64,000 bases of DNA, from positions 806,001-870,000 of the forward strand of contig CAWHEL010000005.1 of assembly GCA_963828555.1 (NCBI GenBank). Direction: 5' to 3'. Source of the DNA: JADJPO01 sp963828555. GTDB lineage: Bacteria > Actinomycetota > Actinomycetes > Actinomycetales > Kineosporiaceae. Below the pieces are notes generated by a model, which had not been told where the DNA came from, did no database searches, and was given only the letters and a program-made list of their open reading frames with translations. Below are positions 26,270-34,285 of the stretch, piece by piece. How positions within the stretch are numbered: position 1 is the first letter of the stretch; each line of letters starts with the position of its first letter. A program made the position numbers and the translations under genes.

Positions 26270-26458
26270 GGCTGGCTCTCCTTCGGCACACGGGCTGACA
26301 CGGGCAGACCTACGACGCCAGCAGCCTAGCCACGCTGCGGAGGACGCCCTCACGCCACCCTGGGGAATATCCGGCGAACGGTGTGGTCTCGGCGCTGCCC
26401 GGAGGGCCAGAATGTGGATCACCGGCGCTCGGCCGGGCCCCACCACGAGAGGCACATC

Positions 26459-27190
26459 ATGACCGCTACCCCTGTCCTCGGCTCACGCCTCGGCGCGGAG
26501 TTCCTCGGCACCTTCTGGCTCGTCCTGGGCGGCTGCGGAACCGCCGTCCTCGCAGCGACCTTCCCCGAGGTCGGCGTGGGGCTGCTCGGGGTCTCGCTGG
26601 CCTTCGGCCTCACCGTGCTGACCATGGCCTACGCCGTGGGTCACATCTCCGGGGGGCACTTCAACCCCGCGGTGACCGTGGGCCTGGCCGTGGCCAAGCG
26701 GTTCGCCTGGAAGGACGTGCCCGCCTACGTGATCACCCAGGTCGTCGCGGCCACGGTCGCGGCCGGCGTCCTGTACGTGGTGGCCTCCGGCAAGCCGGGG
26801 TTCGACGCCAAGGCGTCCGGGTTCGCCGCCAACGGCTTCGATGCGCATTCCCCCGGCAAGTACTCCCTGCTGGCGGCGCTGGTGATCGAGATCGTGCTGA
26901 CCGCGTTCTTCCTGTACGTCATCCTCGGCGCCACCGACGGGCGCGCGCCGGCCGGGTTCGCCCCGATCGCGATCGGCCTGGCGCTGACCCTGATCCACCT
27001 GATCTCGATCCCGGTCACGAACACGTCTGTCAACCCGGCCCGATCCACCGGCGTGGCGTTCTTCACCGACTCCTGGGCGCTCGGCCAGCTGTGGCTGTTC
27101 TGGCTGGCCCCAGTCCTGGGCGCCGTCCTGGCCGGCGCCACCTACGCCCTGATCACCGGCGAGCACGCCGTCGTCAAGTCCCGCAAGTAG
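26459..27190 (+). CDS. aqpZ: Aquaporin Z
   Basis: The 243-residue protein has six hydrophobic helices and both aquaporin signature loops, GGHFNPAVTVG near residue 61 and TSVNPARSTG near 183, with the selectivity-filter Arg after the second NPA. It would conduct water across the inner membrane. ATG 26459 is preceded by GAGAGG. The 189-base gap to icd must hold two divergent promoters, but I cannot point to clear boxes. A strong hairpin follows its stop. Confidence 0.97.
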   Translation: MTATPVLGSRLGAEFLGTFWLVLGGCGTAVLAATFPEVGVGLLGVSLAFGLTVLTMAYAVGHISGGHFNPAVTVGLAVAKRFAWKDVPAYVITQVVAATVAAGVLYVVASGKPGFDAKASGFAANGFDAHSPGKYSLLAALVIEIVLTAFFLYVILGATDGRAPAGFAPIAIGLALTLIHLISIPVTNTSVNPARSTGVAFFTDSWALGQLWLFWLAPVLGAVLAGATYALITGEHAVVKSRK

Positions 27191-27208
27191 TTCCCGCCAC
27201 AACTGGCG

Positions 27209-27272
27209 ATGCTCCGCGGGTGAACATGTTTCCGCGCCCTGGAGGGCCGAACCGTGTTCACCCGCGGAGCAT
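27209..27272. terminator. Long inverted repeat, likely bidirectional terminator between aqpZ and mdh
   Basis: ATGCTCCGCGGGTGAACA at 27209-27226 pairs perfectly with TGTTCACCCGCGGAGCAT at 27255-27272 across a 28-base loop. It lies between two convergent genes, 19 bases after aqpZ and 16 bases after mdh, which fits a bidirectional terminator. There is no U tract, as is usual in actinobacteria. Part of the arm recurs at 28362. Confidence 0.75.
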
Positions 27273-27287
27273 GCGCGGGTTGGTGCC

Positions 27288-28244
27288 TTAGAGCGAGGCG
27301 ACGTCCGCGGCCTTGGACTTGACGGCGTCGGCGGCCTCACGCAGGCCGGCCAGCTCGGTCTCGGTGAGGTCGCGCTCGACCACCTTGCGCACGCCCTCCT
27401 TGCCGATCTCCGCCTCGACGCCGAGGTACACGCCGTCGATGCCGAACTCACCGGACAGCCACGCGCAGACCGGCATCACGGCGCCGGAGTCCTCGGCCAC
27501 CGCCTTGGCCATGCGGGCGGCGGCGGCGGACGGCGCGTAGTAGGCAGAGCCGGTCTTGAGCAGGGCAACCACCTCGGCGCCACCGTTGCGGGTGCGCACG
27601 ACGAGTTCCTCGATCTTCTCCGCCGGCATCACGCTGGCCAGCGGGGTGCCGTTGACGGTGCAGGCGCTGGGCACCGGCACCATCGTGTCGCCGTGCGAGC
27701 CGAGGGTCAGCGTCTTCACCGCGCCCACCGGCACGCCGAGGGCGTCGGCCACGAAATAGCTGAACCGGGCGGTGTCGAGCATGCCGGCCTGGCCCATCAC
27801 CCGGGCGTGCGGGAAGCCGCTGGCGATCTGGGCCAGCGTGGTCATCTCGTCCAACGGGTTGGACACGATGATCACGACGGCGTCCGGTGCGTGCCGGGCC
27901 ACGTTCTCGGCCACCCCACGCACGATGCCGCCGTTGACGCCGAGCAGGTCCATCCGGCTCATCCCCGGCTTGCGGGGCAGGCCGGCGGTGACCACGACCA
28001 CGTCGGAGCCGGCGATGGCCTCGTAGCCCTCGCCGTCCACCGTGGTGGTCTTGCCGACCACCTTGGTCTCGAAGCCCTCGATCGGGCGGGACTGGTTCAG
28101 GTCGAGGGCCAGACCCTCGGCCCAGCCGTCGCGGATGTCGGTGAGCACGACCTTCTCGAAGACGTCGTACTCAGCCAGCCGCTGGGCGGTGGTGGAGCCG
28201 TAGAACCCTGCTCCGACGACCGTTGCCGTGCCCTTGCGCGCCAT
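27288..28244 (-). CDS. mdh: Malate dehydrogenase (LDH-like type)
   Basis: The 318-residue protein is an NAD-dependent malate dehydrogenase of the LDH-like branch. The glycine-rich VVGAGFYGSTTAQRLAE binds NAD, GLPRKPGMSRMDLL carries substrate Arg residues, and LTLGSHGDTMVPVPSA holds the catalytic His. It oxidises malate to oxaloacetate. Most actinobacteria use the longer 329-residue MDH group, so this Bacillus-like form is a mild oddity. An AAGGGGAG ribosome site precedes the ATG. It is downstream of, and on the same strand as, the PknG cluster. Confidence 0.93.
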   Translation of the reverse strand: MARKGTATVVGAGFYGSTTAQRLAEYDVFEKVVLTDIRDGWAEGLALDLNQSRPIEGFETKVVGKTTTVDGEGYEAIAGSDVVVVTAGLPRKPGMSRMDLLGVNGGIVRGVAENVARHAPDAVVIIVSNPLDEMTTLAQIASGFPHARVMGQAGMLDTARFSYFVADALGVPVGAVKTLTLGSHGDTMVPVPSACTVNGTPLASVMPAEKIEELVVRTRNGGAEVVALLKTGSAYYAPSAAAARMAKAVAEDSGAVMPVCAWLSGEFGIDGVYLGVEAEIGKEGVRKVVERDLTETELAGLREAADAVKSKAADVASL

Positions 28245-28361
28245 GTGTGCGCCACTCCCCTTCGCTGATCGGCTTGTCCGCCGCTGATGAGATCCCCGCT
28301 GAGGCTATCCACTCCGCGCGCCCGTCGCCTCACCCGGTGTGTGAGGTTGCGCTCAAGCGCG

Positions 28362-28431
28362 CTCATACTCCGCGGGTGAACCTTTCAGTCGGACATTTCG
28401 GGCACTGGAATGTACCCCAGCGGAGCATGAG
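28362..28431. terminator. Imperfect hairpin sharing an arm with the aqpZ-mdh terminator
   Basis: CTCATACTCCGCGGGT at 28362-28377 pairs, with one mismatch and a bulge, with ACCCCAGCGGAGCATGAG at 28414-28431. The left arm shares 14 consecutive bases (CTCCGCGGGTGAAC) with the terminator at 27209. It follows the FHA gene stop by 20 bases, so it probably terminates the ten-gene cluster. The remaining bases of the 207-base gap must hold the mdh promoter, which I cannot identify. Confidence 0.55.
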
Positions 28432-28451
28432 CAGGTTTTGCCTGAGCGGGG

Positions 28452-29306
28452 TCAGAGGGTGGCTTCGGTGGGGGTGGCCTTGCGGACGACGAGGCGGGTC
28501 CAGGCACCGACGTAGATCCGGCCGTCGTCGGGCAGTTCCACCCGGGAGCCGGCGGCGATCGGATCGGCGGGCAACGGCTGACCGGCCGCGCCGAGGTAGG
28601 TTCCGTTGGCCGACTGCAGGTCCTCCACCCACCAGCGCAGACCGTCGGTGGTCAGCTGGACGTGCCGGCGCGAGACCCCGGTGTCGCCCACGACGTCCAC
28701 CTCGGGGTGGATGTTTCGGCTGGCCGAGGTGCGCCCGACCAGCACGCTGTTCTGGTGCAGGGGCACCACCACGGGCATGCCCGCCGAGGGGCAGGGGTCG
28801 TCCACGTCCTGCGCGGCGTGCCAGTCCGGGTCGACCCAGATCTCCACCACCCATTGCACCCCGGCCGGGGCCTGAGCGGCCGGAGGCAGGTGCGGAACGC
28901 CGGGGTCGCTGGGCGGCGGCTGCAGCACGGCCCCGGGGTCGCTCGACCCGGCACCGGCGACGTCGGGCGGGGTGAGCGTGGGCGGCGGCAGCGGCCGCGG
29001 CATCTGGCCCGTCGTGAAGTCGTAGCCGCAGTCCTCGCAGAACAGCGCGTCGGGCAGGTTCGAGGCCGCGCAGTTCGGGCAGTCCTGCGAGGTCGGCGAG
29101 GCCGCCGGGGCCGGTGCAGCGGGCGCGTCGAGATCGAGGCTGGACGGCGGGGGGCCGGAGGGCGCGGGGCCCGCCGACGGAGCAGCCGATCCCAGGCCCG
29201 GCGGGCCCGACGCCGCGGCGCCACCGGCGCCGACCGGCGCCCCGCAGACGTCGCAGTAGTCGGCCGCCGCTGAGCTGTGGCCGTCGGGACAGGTATATGT
29301 CGTCAT
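28452..29306 (-). CDS. FHA-domain protein with N-terminal zinc ribbons
   Basis: The 284-residue protein begins with a zinc-ribbon-like pair (TYTCPDGHS and YCDVCGAPV), then a Pro/Ala linker, a second ribbon (DCPNCAASNLPDALFCEDCG near residues 69-88), another linker, and a C-terminal FHA domain. FHA residues expected to bind phosphothreonine are visible: VLVGRTSASRN, VSRRHVQL and SANGTYLG. It lacks the N-terminal ETTS phosphorylation motif of mycobacterial GarA. It is the last gene of the cluster, 13 bases after the vWA gene, and is the natural reader of phosphorylation by the PknG-type kinase. Confidence 0.9.
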   Translation of the reverse strand: MTTYTCPDGHSSAAADYCDVCGAPVGAGGAAASGPPGLGSAAPSAGPAPSGPPPSSLDLDAPAAPAPAASPTSQDCPNCAASNLPDALFCEDCGYDFTTGQMPRPLPPPTLTPPDVAGAGSSDPGAVLQPPPSDPGVPHLPPAAQAPAGVQWVVEIWVDPDWHAAQDVDDPCPSAGMPVVVPLHQNSVLVGRTSASRNIHPEVDVVGDTGVSRRHVQLTTDGLRWWVEDLQSANGTYLGAAGQPLPADPIAAGSRVELPDDGRIYVGAWTRLVVRKATPTEATL

Positions 29307-29319
29307 CTCTCTGCGCCGC

Positions 29320-30600
29320 CTACTTCTTCACCCGGGTGGTCTTGGTCGAACTCGTGTCCAGCGCCATCTCGTCGAGGCGGTCCACGTCCTTGCGCAGGGC
29401 CACCTTGCCGGTGGCGGCGTCCTCGACGTCGACCACCTTGCGCAACCGAGAGGTGGCCTGTTCGTTGCCGGTCGCCTCGGCCAGCTGGACGGCGCGGCCC
29501 AGTTTGAGGCGCGCTGTCGCCTCGTCCCCGGCCGAGCGCGCGGCCAGCCCGGCCTGGATCGCCTCGGCCAGCTCGACCTGCCCGGTGTAGTGCGCCACCT
29601 CGGGGTTGATCCGGGTGGTCAGCACGTCGTTGTCGGACCACAGCGCCTTGACCAGACCACTGGCCACCACCTGGTCGCGCACCACCACCTGGACCCGCGC
29701 GGCGAGCTGCTCCGAACCGACCGGCTTGGCCGGCAGCCGGACGGCGACATGGTAGTCGCGGCTCTCGTCACCCCAGGCCCCGGTGGGGAATCCGGCGGTG
29801 AGGGCGTTGACGTCGATCCGGCGGCCGGTGAGGTCCTCGACGTTCGGCGCCACCTGGCGCACGAACAGGGTCTGGGCGCCCTGCGGCGCCCAGACCCGCA
29901 ACTGGGCCTCGGCCACCCCTCGGCCCATCGCCTGCTGCATCAGCTCCGCGAACATCGTCTCCATCGAGCGCTCGTCCGGGATCAGGTCGACGGTGCCGAG
30001 CATCGCGCTGGCGACCCCGCGTAGCTCTGCGACGTCCCAGTCGACGCCGACCCCGCGACAGTCGCACTGGAACACACCCTGCGCATCACGGACCGAGGTG
30101 GCCAGCACGTCCGGCGGTTCGCTCTGGTTGCGCCCGTCGGTGAGCAGGATCGCGTGCCGCTGGGTGGCCGAGGGCACGTTCTCGAAGATCCGCCTCGCCA
30201 GGCGCAGCCACGAGCCCATCGCGGTGCCGCCGCCGGCCACCAGCCGGCTGACCGCCCGCTTGGCCTCCTCGCGTGCCGCCGGCTCCATCCGCACCATCGC
30301 CGTCTCGGCGTTCGGGTACGGGAACACCCGGGTGGCGCCGTCGGTGCCGGCGACCACGGCGAACCAGGTGCCGTCCAGGATCTGCTCCACGGCCGCCGCA
30401 GCCGCCATCTGCGCAGCGATGATCTTGGCTCCCTGCATCGAGCCCGAGGTGTCCACGATGACGATCTCCGCGGCCTCCTCGCCGGCCGCGCTGCCGGCTT
30501 CACCGGCACCGGTGCAGGTCACGGTGACCACGGCGTGCACGTCGGTGCCGCCGTCGGGCAGGAACTCGTTCTGGAACACCTCAGCGGTGAACTGCGCCAC
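29320..30600 (-). CDS. von Willebrand factor A (TerY-like) protein
   Basis: The 426-residue protein has a vWA fold with a complete MIDAS: DTSGSM at residues 50-55, GGGTAMG near 120, and ILLTDGRN near 150. The rest is a beta-rich segment and a C-terminal helical region (VAHYTGQVELAEAIQAGLAA) with charged repeats. Such proteins bind partners through a metal-bridged contact. vWA proteins encoded with a PP2C phosphatase and a kinase form the TerY-P triad known from tellurite-type stress loci. It sits 5 bases after the PP2C gene. Confidence 0.85.
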   Translation of the reverse strand: MAQFTAEVFQNEFLPDGGTDVHAVVTVTCTGAGEAGSAAGEEAAEIVIVDTSGSMQGAKIIAAQMAAAAAVEQILDGTWFAVVAGTDGATRVFPYPNAETAMVRMEPAAREEAKRAVSRLVAGGGTAMGSWLRLARRIFENVPSATQRHAILLTDGRNQSEPPDVLATSVRDAQGVFQCDCRGVGVDWDVAELRGVASAMLGTVDLIPDERSMETMFAELMQQAMGRGVAEAQLRVWAPQGAQTLFVRQVAPNVEDLTGRRIDVNALTAGFPTGAWGDESRDYHVAVRLPAKPVGSEQLAARVQVVVRDQVVASGLVKALWSDNDVLTTRINPEVAHYTGQVELAEAIQAGLAARSAGDEATARLKLGRAVQLAEATGNEQATSRLRKVVDVEDAATGKVALRKDVDRLDEMALDTSSTKTTRVKK

Positions 30601-30605
30601 GGCGG

Positions 30606-32063
30606 TTACCTCGCAGTCTCGGTCTCGGGGGCGGGGCTCTGATCAGGATTCTGCACGCTGGCGCCGACAACGCCAGGGGTCACGGCCGGCGGAGCGCCCG
30701 GCGGAGGGCTCGCCGGCTCGACCAACGGCACGGACTCGGGGACCGGCGCCGCGGGCGGTTCGGTCAGCGGCACCGGCTCGGGCGCGGGGACCGGCTCGGG
30801 CGCGGCGGTTACCGGCATCGGGATCGGCTCGGTCGGGGCGTCGGGATCCATCCGGGCCAGCGCAACAGTGATGTTGTCGTGCCCGCCCTGCGCGATCGCC
30901 CACGCCGTGAGCTCCTCGGCAAGGGCAGCCGGATCGTCGGCGGGGGCACCACCGGGGGCGCGGGCAACCAGGGTCGAGGCAACCAGGGCGCCCAGGTCGG
31001 AGGCCTCGGAGCAGTAGTTCCACAACCCGTCCGAACAGACCAGCACCCAGCCGGCCCGGTCGATCGGATGCACCCGGGTGCGCGGCACCGGATCAGGGGC
31101 ATCGACCCCGAGCCAGCGGGTGATCGCATGCGACTGCGGCATGTTCTCGGCCTCGGCCCGGGGCACGCCCTGGGCGATCGCCTCCGCGGCCCAGGAGTCG
31201 TCCTCACTGAGCTGCACCGCGGTGCCGTCGTCCGGAACCCAGTACGCGCGGCTGTCGCCCACCCACCCGGTGACCACAAGGCTCGGCCCGGTGTCCGTCG
31301 AGCGCTCCACCAGAGCGGCGACGAAGGTGCACGACGGGGGGCTCTTGCGCTCGGCGACGCCGGCGGCAGCCTCGGCCGCCTTCGCCTGCGCGGCAGCCCC
31401 CGCGGCCACGATCCGGGCCGCGAAGTCGCCGGCCCGGGCGGTCTGCTGGCCGGTCCGGGTGCTGGCCGCCGTCGGTCGGCGCGGGGTCAGCCCCGCGATC
31501 AGCACGTCCCGGGCGGCGCGCGCCGCGGCCAGGCTGGCCACATCCGAGTCGACCGCCATCGACACCCCGTCGCACACCACCAGGGCGCCCAGGCTGCCGG
31601 GCGCCAGGGCCGCCGAGACCGCCATCGCGTCCTCGTTACGGGTGTGCCGGATGCCGCGGTCGCACACGGCGGCCAGCCAGGTGGCCGGCTGGTCGCACCA
31701 GTGGTCACGCTGCCGGGGAGCCGCCGCGCCGCACTGCTCGCAGTAGCCGTCCGAGGCCACCCTCCCGGCACAGCTGGCGCAGGTAGGGGGCAGCGCGGTC
31801 AGGTCGGTGTCGGTGACCACCATCGGGGAGGGTCGGCGGGAGACATCGGTCGCGGCCGCCGTCCGGTCGTCGAGCAGGGTGCCGTCGTGCGCCGGCCCGG
31901 CGACGGCCACAGCGGTCGGTACCGCGGGCGACGACGCTGCGGGCGGCGCGGCGGGCGCGGCCTCCACGACAGGCCCGTCGAGCGGGGCGCCGCAGATCTC
32001 GCAGAACTTCTCGTCGGCGGCGGCCTCAGCCGCGCAGGAGGGGCAGGCGATCATCGTGCTCAT
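30606..32063 (-). CDS. PP2C-family Ser/Thr phosphatase with zinc ribbons and Pro-rich tail
   Basis: The 485-residue protein starts with a zinc ribbon (CPSCAAEAAADEKFCEICG), has a second ribbon (CASCAGRVASDGYCEQCG near 87-104), then a PP2C domain: GIRHTRNEDAMAVS, VVCDGVSMAVDSD, VGDSRAYWV, VCSDGLWNYC and GGHDNITVALA. The metal-binding Asp residues are all present, so activity is expected. The last 80 residues are a Pro/Glu-rich low-complexity tail. Start ATG 32063 overlaps the PknG stop as ATGA. It would reverse phosphorylation by the neighbouring kinase. Confidence 0.92.
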   Translation of the reverse strand: MSTMIACPSCAAEAAADEKFCEICGAPLDGPVVEAAPAAPPAASSPAVPTAVAVAGPAHDGTLLDDRTAAATDVSRRPSPMVVTDTDLTALPPTCASCAGRVASDGYCEQCGAAAPRQRDHWCDQPATWLAAVCDRGIRHTRNEDAMAVSAALAPGSLGALVVCDGVSMAVDSDVASLAAARAARDVLIAGLTPRRPTAASTRTGQQTARAGDFAARIVAAGAAAQAKAAEAAAGVAERKSPPSCTFVAALVERSTDTGPSLVVTGWVGDSRAYWVPDDGTAVQLSEDDSWAAEAIAQGVPRAEAENMPQSHAITRWLGVDAPDPVPRTRVHPIDRAGWVLVCSDGLWNYCSEASDLGALVASTLVARAPGGAPADDPAALAEELTAWAIAQGGHDNITVALARMDPDAPTEPIPMPVTAAPEPVPAPEPVPLTEPPAAPVPESVPLVEPASPPPGAPPAVTPGVVGASVQNPDQSPAPETETAR

Positions 32064-34285
32064 CGCAGCGTCCACCGCCGGATCCGGTTCGCCTCGTCCA
32101 CCAGCCGGACCCGTTCGAGATGGTCCGGCTCCAACGAGGCCAGGCGCCGGTAGGCGGCCTCGACGGCGTCACGCAACGGTCCGTCGGCTGCCGGCACGCC
32201 GCCCACGGTGAGGCCTGTCTGGGTGCCCTTCGCGTGCACCTCGGTCAGGGCGGCACCGAACACGTGCACCTCCAGCCGGGCCCGGTCCAGCGGCTCGATG
32301 GTCACCGAGGCGACGCTGTCCAACGCCTCGGACAGACCTGCCAGACCGCGCCCCGAACCGGCCAGCCACCCGGCCCGCTGCCGGCGGGCCTCGACGAAGG
32401 CCCGGCTGGTCGAGGGAACCAGGTCGAGGGCGTCGATCGCGCCGTCCGAATCCCCGCGCCCCAACCGGATCCGGGCCAGCCCGAACGCGGCGGGGGCGGT
32501 GTAGTTCGCGTCCGTCCGCGCGCAGGCCAGGTACAGCGACTCGGCCACGTCCGCCTCACCGCTGCGCTCGCAGGCCAGGGCGAGGGCGAGCTTCGGCGCC
32601 AGCTCACCGGGCACCTGGCCGTAGACGGCGTTGAACGCGGCGCGTGCAGCGGCCACATCGCCGATGTCGAGCGCGCTCAGTCCGCTCATCCAGACCGCGC
32701 GCCACTCCCAGGCATCCGCCTTGAGCATCTCCTGGATTGCGCCGTCCGCCAGATCGTGGCGGCTCGCCTCGAGCGCCGCCCGGATCGTGGCCAGGCGGAC
32801 CTCGGCGGACGGCGCGGTCTGCTTGGCCAGCTCGTCCCACCGGGCGATCGGGTCGGTGATCGACAGGCCGGCCAGCCAGGCCGCCTTCGGGTCGTTGGCG
32901 TCGGCCTTGAGACCGGGCAGCTGGTGCCAGTCCAGGGTGTCGCCGGAGACCACCGGCACCTCGAACAGCACCGAAGCCGCAGAGTGCTGGGCCACACCGG
33001 ATTCCGGGCGGTCCAGGGCCACGACCTCGCGCAGCACCCCGAGCAGTTGCACCCGCAGTTCGTCGGCGGTCTGGAACCGGTCGGCCGGGTCGTTCGCACA
33101 GGCCTTGGCCAGCAGCCGGTAGAGCGAGTCGTAGCGCTGGAACAGCGGCACGTCGGCCACCGGCGGCAACGAGGTGGCGAACGTGGACTGGTAGCCGCGG
33201 AACTCCATCACCAGCACAGCCAACGTGCGGCCGATGGTGTAGATGTCCGAGGCCACCGACGGGCCGACCGTGGCCACCTCGGGCGCCTGGTAGCCGACGG
33301 TGCCGTAGATCGGAGAATCGAGGTCGTCGATCCGTCGTACGCCGCCCATGTCGATCAGCTTCACCGCATCGCCGACCTGAATGATGTTGTCCGGCTTGAA
33401 GTCGCAGTAGATCAGGCCGAGGTCGTGCAGGTAGGTGAAGGCCGGCAGCACCTCGAGGATGTAGGCGATCGCCTGGTCCACCGGGATCGGGTCGTAGGTG
33501 CCGGCCTTCTTCATCCGCTGCTTGAGCAGATCCTTCAGCGAGGTTCCGCCGACGTACTCCATGACGATGTAGCCGGCGCCCTCGTGCTGGGCGAAGTTGA
33601 AGATCTCGACGATCAGCGGGTGCTCGACCTTGGCCAGGAACTCACGCTCGGCCACGGCGGCGGCGAAGGCGTCGGCGTCCCCGGAGTTGAGCAGGCCCTT
33701 GAGCACCACCCAGCGCCGGCCGAGCACGATGTCGCGGGCCAGGTAGATCCAGCCCAGGCCGCCGTGGGCCAGGCATCCGGCCACCTCGTACTGGCCGCCG
33801 ACCAGGTCACCGGCCTCGAGTTTCGGGGCGAAGGAGAACGGGTTGCGGCACTGCGGGCAGAAACCCTCCAGCCGGCCTGGGCGCCCCTCGCGGGATCGGC
33901 CGACAGCCGTGCCGCAGCTAGGGCAGTACCGCCGGTCCTCGGGGACCTGCGGGTCCTTCATGATCGCCTTGTCCGGGTCGATCGCCGGTACCGGCGGCAC
34001 GAAGGTCAGGCCGGCGCCGAGCCGGGCGCCGCGCAGCCGGGTGGAGCCGGTGCCGATCGAGCGGGTGGCCCGGGTGCCGCCGGCGCGGGCGGTGCCGATC
34101 GGGGCGCTGGCCAGCCGGTTCGAGGACGTGATCTTGCTGGCGGACGACGGGCTGTCGCCCGCAGCACCGTCGTTCACCACGACCGGGGCGGCCCCTGCCG
34201 GGGTGCCGCAGACGTCGCAGTACCCGTCCTGGATGGAACCGGAGCACCCGGGCTGGGTGCACCGGGCGCCGTTCGGGACGCTCAT
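32060..34285 (-). CDS. pknG: PknG-type serine/threonine protein kinase with rubredoxin-like and TPR domains
   Basis: The 741-residue product has the PknG layout: an N-terminal Cys cluster, a Thr/Ser/Arg-rich segment near residues 69-90 like the autophosphorylated region, a rubredoxin-like motif (YCPSCG near 120 and FCPQCR near 142), a kinase domain near 166-430, and TPR-like helices to the end. Kinase features are VVLKGLL (Lys196), YCDFKPDN as the catalytic loop, LIDMGGV in place of DFG, and GTVGYQAPE. In mycobacteria PknG phosphorylates the FHA protein GarA to control 2-oxoglutarate use. Here it overlaps both neighbours by 4 bases. Confidence 0.95.
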   Translation of the reverse strand: MSVPNGARCTQPGCSGSIQDGYCDVCGTPAGAAPVVVNDGAAGDSPSSASKITSSNRLASAPIGTARAGGTRATRSIGTGSTRLRGARLGAGLTFVPPVPAIDPDKAIMKDPQVPEDRRYCPSCGTAVGRSREGRPGRLEGFCPQCRNPFSFAPKLEAGDLVGGQYEVAGCLAHGGLGWIYLARDIVLGRRWVVLKGLLNSGDADAFAAAVAEREFLAKVEHPLIVEIFNFAQHEGAGYIVMEYVGGTSLKDLLKQRMKKAGTYDPIPVDQAIAYILEVLPAFTYLHDLGLIYCDFKPDNIIQVGDAVKLIDMGGVRRIDDLDSPIYGTVGYQAPEVATVGPSVASDIYTIGRTLAVLVMEFRGYQSTFATSLPPVADVPLFQRYDSLYRLLAKACANDPADRFQTADELRVQLLGVLREVVALDRPESGVAQHSAASVLFEVPVVSGDTLDWHQLPGLKADANDPKAAWLAGLSITDPIARWDELAKQTAPSAEVRLATIRAALEASRHDLADGAIQEMLKADAWEWRAVWMSGLSALDIGDVAAARAAFNAVYGQVPGELAPKLALALACERSGEADVAESLYLACARTDANYTAPAAFGLARIRLGRGDSDGAIDALDLVPSTSRAFVEARRQRAGWLAGSGRGLAGLSEALDSVASVTIEPLDRARLEVHVFGAALTEVHAKGTQTGLTVGGVPAADGPLRDAVEAAYRRLASLEPDHLERVRLVDEANRIRRWTLR

